A stretch of 64,000 nt of DNA from Micromonospora sp. KC213 (GTDB lineage: Bacteria > Actinomycetota > Actinomycetes > Mycobacteriales > Micromonosporaceae): NCBI RefSeq assembly GCF_004348325.1, contig NZ_SMKF01000010.1, positions 1 to 64,000 of the forward strand, in the 5' to 3' direction. Numbering within the stretch: position 1 is the stretch's first letter; each line of letters begins with the position of its first letter. A model generated the notes under the pieces. That model saw nothing but the letters and a program-made list of their open reading frames with translations, was not told where the DNA came from and did not search any database. Positions 59,013-64,000 of this stretch are shown here, piece by piece. The translations under genes were made by a program, and so were the position numbers.

Positions 59013-60342
59013 TTATCAGATCGACGGCGCGACGTCCGCCGCGATTTCGGCCAGTGTGGAAGCCGGCATCCGCTCCGGTGCGTTGCAGCCGGGGGCCACG
59101 CTGCCCGCCGTCCGGGCACTCGCCGCCGAGCTGACCGTCAGCCCGGCCACCGTCGCGCGGGCCTACCAGGAGCTACGCCAACGCGGCCTGGTGGTCACCG
59201 CCGGCCGGCACGGCACCCGTGTCCGACCACGCCCGCCGGTGGCCTCCTCCCGCGCCGCGCTGCACCCGACCCCCCCGCCGGGCAGCCGCGACCTCTCGCG
59301 GGGGCAGCCCGACCTGCGGCTGCTGCCTCCGCTCGGTCCGCACCTGGCCGCGCTCGCCGCCGAGGTCGGCCCGCCCGTCGGGTACGCCGAGACCGCCGTG
59401 CTTCCCGCCTTCGCCGAGGCGGCCCGACAGCGCCTCACCGCCGACGGCGTGCCCGCCGAGGAGGTCACCGTGGCCACCGGCGCGCTGGACGGCATCGAAC
59501 GCCTCCTCGCCGCCCACCTGCGCCCCGGCGACGCGGTGGCGGTGGAGGACCCGGGCTGGGCCAACCTGCTCGACCTGGTGGCCGCGGCGGGCCTGCGACC
59601 GGTCGGCGTGCCGGTGGACGAGGCCGGCCCCACCGTGATCGGCGTACGCGACGCCCTCGCCCTCGGCGCGCGGGCGCTGGTGGTCACCAGCCGCGCGCAG
59701 AACCCGACCGGAGCCGCCGTCACCGCCGACCGTGCCGCAGCCCTGCGCGAGCTGCTCGCCGGCCGCCACGACCTGCTGCTCATCGAGGACGATCACGCTG
59801 CCGAACTGGCCCGCGTCCCGCTGCACCCGCTCGCCGGGGCGACCCCGAACTGGGCCTTCGTCCGGTCGGTGAGCAAGCCGTTCGGGCCCGACCTGCGGCT
59901 GGCGGTGCTGACCGGCGACGAGACGACGGTGGCCCGGGTAGCCGGCCGGGCCCGGGTCGGCGCCGGATGGGTCTCCACCGTCCTGCAACGTCTCGTGCTG
60001 TCGCTGTGGCGCGACCCGGCCACCGCCGCGCTGGTCCGCCGAGCCGGCCGGGAGTACGACCGACGCCGCGCCGCCCTCCTCGCCGCGCTCGCCGACCGGG
60101 GGCTGACCGGGTACGGCCGGACCGGCATCAACGTCTGGCTGCCGGTGCCGGACGAGACGGCCGTGGTCACCGCGCTGCGCGACGCCGGCTGGTCCGTCGC
60201 ACCGGGCGCACTCTTCCGGATCGGGGCCGGCCCGGGCGTCCGGATCACCGTCAGCGCACTGGACGAGGCCGAGGTCGGGCCGCTCGCCGACGCGATCGCG
60301 GGCGCGCTGCGCCCCTCGGGTCCGGCCGGATTCACCGCCTGA
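59002..60342 (+). CDS. MocR/PdxR-type transcriptional regulator (GntR HTH fused to aminotransferase fold)
   Basis: A 446-residue PLP-binding regulator. The N-terminal GntR winged helix is GATLPAVRALAAELTVSPAT and VARAYQELRQRGLVV (residues ~31-66). A linker precedes the class-I aminotransferase-like domain with Asn234-Pro235 (RAQNPTGAAV), IEDDHAAELA and the PLP lysine in VRSVSKPFGPDLRLAVL (Lys292). MocR proteins act as PLP- or amine-sensing activators/repressors, often of vitamin B6 or GABA genes. The divergent neighbour is a PNPOx-like fusion, consistent with B6-related control (inference). GTG 59002 lies 9 nt after TACAAT. Confidence 0.88.
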   Translation: MAVRYQIDGATSAAISASVEAGIRSGALQPGATLPAVRALAAELTVSPATVARAYQELRQRGLVVTAGRHGTRVRPRPPVASSRAALHPTPPPGSRDLSRGQPDLRLLPPLGPHLAALAAEVGPPVGYAETAVLPAFAEAARQRLTADGVPAEEVTVATGALDGIERLLAAHLRPGDAVAVEDPGWANLLDLVAAAGLRPVGVPVDEAGPTVIGVRDALALGARALVVTSRAQNPTGAAVTADRAAALRELLAGRHDLLLIEDDHAAELARVPLHPLAGATPNWAFVRSVSKPFGPDLRLAVLTGDETTVARVAGRARVGAGWVSTVLQRLVLSLWRDPATAALVRRAGREYDRRRAALLAALADRGLTGYGRTGINVWLPVPDETAVVTALRDAGWSVAPGALFRIGAGPGVRITVSALDEAEVGPLADAIAGALRPSGPAGFTA

Positions 60343-60448
60343 GCGCGTGCTGCTCCGGCCCGGGTGCCGGGCGCACCTCGCCACCTCGCCGTCAGCGGAC
60401 GCTCGCCTCCGGTCGCGGCCCTGACCGTCGGCGGACTCGCCTCGGGTT

Positions 60449-60495
60449 GCGGCACATCGCGGTGTCCGCCGCGCGTTTCTACCGCAGAATGCCGC
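60449..60495. repeat. 47-nt palindromic element, copy 4
   Basis: GCGGCA (60449-60454) pairs with TGCCGC (60490-60495). After a symmetric 4-nt internal loop, GCGGT (60459-60463) pairs with ACCGC (60481-60485). It sits in the 168-nt gap between convergent genes (MocR + and MarR -), where it may serve as a terminator. Its reverse complement resembles that of copy 2 over much of its length. Confidence 0.5.
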
Positions 60496-60510
60496 CCATG
60501 GAGACGCGCC

Positions 60511-61026
60511 TCAGGCACCGTCCGTGGTGTTTCCGGACCGGATGGCCGCTCCCAGGCCGGGATGGACGCCCGGCGGGTTTCCGGTACGGTCGGCGATCCG
60601 TTGCAGGGCGGCGACGAACCAGGCCCGTTCGCCGACGTCCAAGGCCGCGAGAATCTCTTCCTCGTGCTGGTCGGCGACCCGGCGTGCGCGGGGTAGTAGC
60701 TGGCGTGCGGCGTCGGTCAGGTGCACGGCGTGGGCGCGGCGGTCGCCGGGGTGCCGCCGACGTTCCGCCAGACCGCGCTGTTCGAGGTCGTCGAGCAGGC
60801 CGACCATGACCTTCCGGTGGATGCCCAGTGCGTCGGCGAGTTGCTGCTGGGTGCTCCCTTCGCCGTGTTCGAGGTGCGTCAGCAGCCCGAAGTGGTTGGG
60901 TGCGATACCCAGCGGTGCCAGCCGCGCGGCGAACGTCTGTGCGACGTGGAACCCGAGCTGTGACAGCAGAAAGTTGGCCCGGGCCGCCAGTGGCCGGTCC
61001 GATCCTGGCGCATCCTCGTCAAACAC
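60511..61026 (-). CDS. MarR-family transcriptional regulator
   Basis: A 171-residue winged-helix regulator: ANFLLSQLGFHVAQTFAARL, the HTH region HLEHGEGSTQQQLADALGIH then RKVMVGLLDDLEQRGLAERR, and the wing RHPGDRRAHAVHLTDAARQL (the DxRxxxxxLT signature of MarR). GTG 61026 is chosen because TACAAT lies 6 nt upstream on the minus strand; the longer frame from 61068 would start in the promoter. It is divergent from an NAD(P)H-binding oxidoreductase gene that it probably represses. The inducer is unknown. Confidence 0.87.
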   Translation of the reverse strand: MFDEDAPGSDRPLAARANFLLSQLGFHVAQTFAARLAPLGIAPNHFGLLTHLEHGEGSTQQQLADALGIHRKVMVGLLDDLEQRGLAERRRHPGDRRAHAVHLTDAARQLLPRARRVADQHEEEILAALDVGERAWFVAALQRIADRTGNPPGVHPGLGAAIRSGNTTDGA

Positions 61027-61032
61027 CCGGGT

Positions 61033-61076
61033 ATTGTACGTCCCCGTTATTGTCCCGTACGGTAACAATCACTCGT
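61033..61076. promoter_or_regulatory. Divergent promoter with ATTGT/ACAAT repeats (MarR operator candidate)
   Basis: Contains the minus-strand -10 TACAAT (61033-61038) for the MarR gene, then ATTGT, CCCGTACGG and ACAAT in an imperfect inverted repeat between 61052 and 61073. Three ATTGT/ACAAT half-sites in 40 bp, centred on the promoter, fit a MarR dimer site that controls both genes. Confidence 0.45.
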
Positions 61077-61097
61077 TATCCGCATTCGGGAGTGGCC

Positions 61098-61736
61098 ATG
61101 AGGGTGATCGTCTTCGGAGCGACCGGCGGTATCGGACGTAGCATCGTGCGTCAGGCGCTGGACCGCGGGCACGCGGTGACCGCGGTCGTCCGCGACCCGG
61201 CCCGCCTCGACGTGCGTCATCCCACGCTGCGGGTGGCGACGGTGCGGGCGCTGGACGATGCCGACGTGTTGGGCCCGGTGCTGCGCGGCAGCGACACGGT
61301 CCTGTCGGGAGTCGGCCCGCGCGGACGCCACGACGGCCCCGTCGCCTCCACCGCCACCCGCACGATCCTGGAAGCCATGCAAGCCGAGGGTGTGCGCCGT
61401 CTCGTCGCGGTCAGCGCCGCCCCGGTCGGCCCGATACCCGACGGGGACAGTCTCCTCAACCGCCGCATCGTTCTGCCCGGCATCAGTGCCCTGCTCAAGG
61501 ACCTCTACGCGGACCTGCGTGCCATGGAGGACGCGATGGCGGCCAGCGGCGCGGAATGGACGGTCCTGCGACCACCCAAGCTGGTGAACAAACCGCTGAC
61601 CGGCCGATACCGCACCACCATCGGCGGCAATGTCGCCCGCGGCTACACGATCTCGCGGGCCGACGTCGCCCACGCCATGCTCACCGCCGTCGGCGAGCCC
61701 GCGACGATCCGCCGGGCGATCGGCATCGCGTACTGA
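61098..61736 (+). CDS. NAD(P)H-binding oxidoreductase (NmrA/BLVRB-like atypical SDR)
   Basis: A 212-residue Rossmann-fold protein. It opens MRVIVFGATGGIGRSIVRQA, holding the GATGxIG dinucleotide loop, followed by AVVRDPARLD, DTVLSGVGPRG, RRLVAVSAAPVG and WTVLRPPKLVNKPLTGRYRT, ending in RADVAHAMLTAVGEPATI. It resembles flavin-reductase/NAD(P)H-binding atypical SDRs often found beside MarR or HxlR regulators. GGGAG at 61088-61092 precedes ATG 61098. Substrate is unknown. Confidence 0.85.
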   Translation: MRVIVFGATGGIGRSIVRQALDRGHAVTAVVRDPARLDVRHPTLRVATVRALDDADVLGPVLRGSDTVLSGVGPRGRHDGPVASTATRTILEAMQAEGVRRLVAVSAAPVGPIPDGDSLLNRRIVLPGISALLKDLYADLRAMEDAMAASGAEWTVLRPPKLVNKPLTGRYRTTIGGNVARGYTISRADVAHAMLTAVGEPATIRRAIGIAY

Positions 61737-61773
61737 CCGACCGCCGCCCTCCCGTCGACCCGAAGGAAGCACG

Positions 61774-62139
61774 ATGCCCCACCCGCATCCTCGCGGGCGT
61801 CAACGTGGCCCGGATCGGCGACACCGAGGCCCGAACCGCGCGACCTTCCTGCTCAACCATTTCACCGCCGGTCCCGACACCGACGCCGAATCCGTCTGGC
61901 GCTCCGTCACCGGGTGGTACACCACCAAGACCGGAGTGGACAACTCGACCGCCCTGCGACCCACCAGACCATCGTCGTTCGCGCTGGTCAACTACGCGCG
62001 CTTGCCCACCGGAGCGATCCGCTTCCTGTTCGGGCAACTCGCGCGGCCGAGTTTCCACCGCTTCGTGCGAGCCACCCTCGACGAGCACGGGATGCGCGCC
62101 CTGCCCGCCTTTCACCGGCTCGTCCACGCGTCGGCGTAA
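61774..62139 (+). pseudogene. 121-codon ORF with an apparent local double frameshift, unknown family
   Basis: ATG 61774 has GAAGGAAG upstream. From about 61847 the frame is protein-like (TFLLNHFTAGPDTDAESVW, FALVNYARLPTGAIRFLFGQ, SFHRFVRATLDEHGMRALPA). From 61786 to 61845, however, it reads an Arg/His/Pro-rich run, while the adjacent frame over the same bases reads ILAGVNVARIGDTEARTA, which looks genuine. One extra base near 61783 and two near 61843 would explain this and restore frame. The gene may be intact with an altered N-terminus, a sequencing error, or decaying. No named family is recognised. The next gene starts 12 nt downstream. Confidence 0.55.
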
Positions 62140-62151
62140 GGCGGGGCCTCC

Positions 62152-62853
62152 ATGCGCTTCGGTAAGCTGGCTGGTGTCGCCGGCATCGGCTTCGTCGTCA
62201 TCCTGATCGCGGCGAACCTGCTGCTGACCGCAGCCGGCTTTCCCACCCCGTCCCAGGCCGCATCCGTCGACGAGATCACCACGGTCTTCGCGGCGGGGTC
62301 GGCGTCACTGCGCCTGGCCTCGGCACTCCTGCCGACGGCCTGGTTGCTGGCCACCATCTTCGCCGTCGGAGTGTGCGTCGGCCTCCGACGCGACGAAACT
62401 TCCCGGACGGACCCGTGGTCCCTGGTCGGAGTCGCCGGGGTGCTCATGCAGTCGGTGACGTTCACCAGCGTCGAGGCGACCCGGCTCGCGCTGATGTCCG
62501 CCGCCCAGCACGACGCCGTCGCAGTCGCCGGCCTCTGGGGCCTCCACACCGCCCTGTTCGGGTTCAACCAGGTGTTCCTGGCGACCGCACTCGTCGGGTT
62601 CTCGATGTCCGGCATCCGTGCCGGCGCCGTGGCCCGATGGCATGCCGGCGTCGGTCTCCTCGCAGCCGCGCTGCTGTTCGTCACCGCGACAACGGGTCCG
62701 TACGGCGTCGGCGGCGTCAACCCACTGGCCCTGCTGGGCCTCGTCGGCTGGCTCCTCTGGCTGGTGTGGATCGTGGCGTACAGCATCGTCCTGATCCGAC
62801 ATGCGCCACGGGTGGAACGAGGCCGGCCCGACCTGACATGGCACCAGACCTAG
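62152..62853 (+). CDS. Six-helix membrane protein, unknown function (DUF4386-like)
   Basis: A 233-residue integral membrane protein with about six hydrophobic helices: LAGVAGIGFVVILIAANLLL, ASALLPTAWLLATIFAVGVC, LVGVAGVLMQSVTFTSVEAT, LHTALFGFNQVFLATALVGF, GVGLLAAALLFVTATTG and LLGLVGWLLWLVWIVAYSIV. The topology resembles DUF4386-type proteins, but I cannot match a diagnostic motif. GGGGCCTCC precedes ATG 62152; AAGGCGGGG is the likely Shine-Dalgarno. It is possibly co-transcribed with the two genes upstream downstream of the MarR-controlled promoter. Confidence 0.72.
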   Translation: MRFGKLAGVAGIGFVVILIAANLLLTAAGFPTPSQAASVDEITTVFAAGSASLRLASALLPTAWLLATIFAVGVCVGLRRDETSRTDPWSLVGVAGVLMQSVTFTSVEATRLALMSAAQHDAVAVAGLWGLHTALFGFNQVFLATALVGFSMSGIRAGAVARWHAGVGLLAAALLFVTATTGPYGVGGVNPLALLGLVGWLLWLVWIVAYSIVLIRHAPRVERGRPDLTWHQT

Positions 62854-62878
62854 CTGCTTACCTGGGCGTGGGAGGGTG

Positions 62879-63289
62879 TCAGGTGGTGACCGGATGGGAG
62901 TCGTCGGCGTGGGGGAACGCGGCCCGCTCGGCCTTGCCGCGCAACACGCAGAACTCGTTGCCCTCGGGGTCTGCCAGCACCACCCATCCGGTGCCGTCGG
63001 GGTTGCGGTGGTCGTCCACCAATGTCGCACCCAGGGCCGTGAGCCGGTCGATCTCCTCGTCGCGCCTGGTCTCGGGAGTGAGGCAGACGTGGACCCGATT
63101 CTTCACGATCTTGGACTCCGGCACCCGCTGAAAGAACAGGTCCGGGCCCTCGGGCATCTCGATGTACGTCTCTTCCTCGCCGGGCTCGCACTCGGCGGCG
63201 ATCGGCCGGTCGACCACCTGGCTCCAGAACGTGGCCAATGCGTACGGGTCGGCGGAGTCGAAACAGACGTTGCGCAAGGATGTCGGCAT
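62879..63289 (-). CDS. VOC-family (glyoxalase-like) protein
   Basis: A 136-residue Glyoxalase_6-type protein: RNVCFDSADPYALATFWSQV, MPEGPDLFFQRVPESKIVKN, RVHVCLTPETRRDEEIDRLT and GWVVLADPEGNEFCVLRGKA. DPEGNEFC is the hallmark of this subgroup, which often lacks metal ligands and may bind small molecules. ATG 63289. It is related to the neighbouring VOC gene (about half the positions look alike), so the pair is a likely tandem duplication. No function is assignable. Confidence 0.85.
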   Translation of the reverse strand: MPTSLRNVCFDSADPYALATFWSQVVDRPIAAECEPGEEETYIEMPEGPDLFFQRVPESKIVKNRVHVCLTPETRRDEEIDRLTALGATLVDDHRNPDGTGWVVLADPEGNEFCVLRGKAERAAFPHADDSHPVTT

Positions 63290-63429
63290 ACGGATGTTCC
63301 TACCCGTTCGGTGCCGGTCGATCGACCTGATTTGCCCGCGCCGTCGACAACGTCAGCCCACGATCGAGGGTTGCCCGTTGAGCTGCCGTGAGCTGAGGCT
63401 CGTACCAGCCTTGGCCTCCGCCGCTGCGG

Positions 63430-63807
63430 TCATCCGCTGGCGCGCTCGGCTTCGCTGCGCTCGATGCAGAACTCGTTGCCCTCGGGGTCGAGCAGGGTGA
63501 CCCAGCCGCCCCCGTCAGGGGTGCGCTGGTCCTGGTGCAGCTTGGCACCGAGGGCGATGACCCGCGCCACCTCTTCGTCGCGGGTCCGCTGTGTCGGCAT
63601 CCAGTCGAGGTGGAGCCGGTTCTTCACCGTCTTGCCCTCGGGCACCCGGATGAACAGGATGCCCGGCACGGGCGAGGGTGGCTTGACGGATGCCTCCGGG
63701 TCACCCGGCTCGTCATCATCGGACATCGGCCACCCGGTGACCTCGCTCCAGAACCTCGCCAGCTCGTACGGGTCGGCACAGTCGACGGTCACATGGCGGA
63801 TGATCAT
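63430..63807 (-). CDS. VOC-family (glyoxalase-like) protein
   Basis: A 125-residue paralogue of the downstream VOC gene: RHVTVDCADPYELARFWSEV, ILFIRVPEGKTVKNRLHLDW, RTRDEEVARVIALGAKLHQD and GWVTLLDPEGNEFCIERSEA. ATG 63807 is preceded on the minus strand by TATGGT 6 nt upstream, a leaderless start. It lies 140 nt upstream of the second VOC gene. Substrate is unknown. Confidence 0.85.
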   Translation of the reverse strand: MIIRHVTVDCADPYELARFWSEVTGWPMSDDDEPGDPEASVKPPSPVPGILFIRVPEGKTVKNRLHLDWMPTQRTRDEEVARVIALGAKLHQDQRTPDGGGWVTLLDPEGNEFCIERSEAERASG

Positions 63808-63813
63808 GCGCCA

Positions 63814-63819
63814 ACCATA
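63814..63819 (-). promoter_or_regulatory. -10 box TATGGT, leaderless start of VOC gene
   Basis: On the minus strand TATGGT is followed by 6 nt and ATG 63807. Confidence 0.4.
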
Positions 63820-63839
63820 CCGGCGAGATCAGCCTGAAC

Positions 63840-63866
63840 GGGCGGGGCCGATTGTCGACCCCGCCC
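63840..63866 (-). terminator. Hairpin after the DUF397 gene
   Basis: GGGCGGGGCCGA (63840-63851) pairs with TCGACCCCGCCC (63855-63866), 11 pairs with one mismatch around a 3-nt loop, 4 nt beyond the minus-strand stop at 63871. Confidence 0.65.
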
Positions 63867-63870
63867 GGCG

Positions 63871-64000
63871 TCAGTGCTGCTTGGCGTACCGGACGAATGC
63901 CTTCCAGGTGGCCGGCTCGAAGGCGAGCACCGGGCCGGCGGGGTCCTTGCTGTCGCGGACGGCAACCACGCCGGGCAGGTTGTCGGCAACCTCGACGCAG
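63871..64000 (-). CDS. DUF397 domain protein, C-terminal part (cut by window edge)
   Basis: The last 42 codons of a gene that begins beyond the window: CVEVADNLPGVVAVRDSKDP, then AGPVLAFEPATWKAFVRYAK and the end. The CVEVA...VAVRDSKDP...LxFxPxxWxAF pattern is diagnostic of DUF397, a ~60-residue actinobacterial domain usually encoded just downstream of an Xre-family regulator, with which it forms a regulator/partner pair. The start and partner are not in the window. Confidence 0.85.
   Translation of the reverse strand, partial: CVEVADNLPGVVAVRDSKDPAGPVLAFEPATWKAFVRYAKQH

Noticed and set aside
63300-63548. 82-codon minus-strand frame overlapping the upstream VOC gene.
   Set aside because: It is an out-of-frame shadow of the VOC gene, with Ser/Arg/Ala-rich content in the overlapped part.

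Overview
This window is chromosomal DNA from a very GC-rich actinomycete (third codon positions are nearly all G or C). Gene content, protein sequences and gene order point to Micromonosporaceae, most likely Micromonospora or a close relative; that genus call is an inference from remembered protein families, not a search. I see no rRNA, tRNA, CRISPR array, transposase, integrase or prophage, so this reads as core chromosome with a more accessory last ~7 kb.

Region 1 (1-11.6 kb) is a housekeeping block: rbfA and an nrnA-type DHH phosphoesterase, a MATE exporter, truB, ribF, rpsO, pnp, an M16 peptidase and dapB. These act in ribosome maturation, tRNA modification, flavin cofactor synthesis, RNA decay and lysine/diaminopimelate synthesis. 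Region 2 (11.9-18.2 kb) holds GNAT acetyltransferases, a GT87-type membrane protein, small secreted PASTA and SH3 proteins, a YcaQ/AlkX-type crosslink glycosylase and a DUF2752 membrane protein. Region 3 (18.3-28.3 kb) has thyX, dapA, rnj, a streptogrisin-like secreted protease, two coupled YbjN-fold genes and ftsK. Region 4 (28.4-35.7 kb) has a small membrane protein, an SMR exporter, an ornithine-cyclodeaminase homologue, rimO-pgsA, a cinA C-domain gene and clgR-pspA-pspM, an envelope-stress module. From memory, rbfA/nrnA/dinF, truB, ribF, rpsO, pnp/pepR, dapB, thyX, dapA, rnj, ftsK, pgsA, clgR, pspA and the pspM-like gene all have homologues between about Rv2743 and Rv2838 of Mycobacterium tuberculosis, so this is an ancient actinobacterial gene neighbourhood.

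Region 5 (35.8-47.9 kb) holds a 1200-residue multicopper-oxidase-fold protein whose copper ligands are mostly substituted, an Nei-type glycosylase, a CPCC Cys-rich protein, a SAM hydrolase (DUF62), a lipoprotein, the Lhr helicase and a small unknown gene. Region 6 (48-56.6 kb) is a complete mrpA(B)CDEFG Na+/H+ antiporter operon with 4-base overlaps throughout, followed by two coupled CNNM/CorC membrane proteins. Region 7 (56.7-64 kb) has Spo0M, a divergent PNPOx-GNAT fusion/MocR pair, a divergent MarR/NAD(P)H-binding pair, a probable double-frameshift gene, a membrane protein, two VOC proteins and the 3' end of a DUF397 gene.

Most distinctive observations: (i) the multicopper oxidase fold with HCHxxxH changed to SSSxxxL and other motifs eroded; (ii) four intergenic palindromes of 46-47 nt sharing GCGGCA/TGCCGC-type ends; (iii) two short leaderless upstream ORFs whose stop codons overlap the next gene's start (before rbfA and before the first CNNM gene); (iv) a -10-like hexamer placed 5-8 nt before the start codon of about eighteen ORFs, implying pervasive leaderless transcription.
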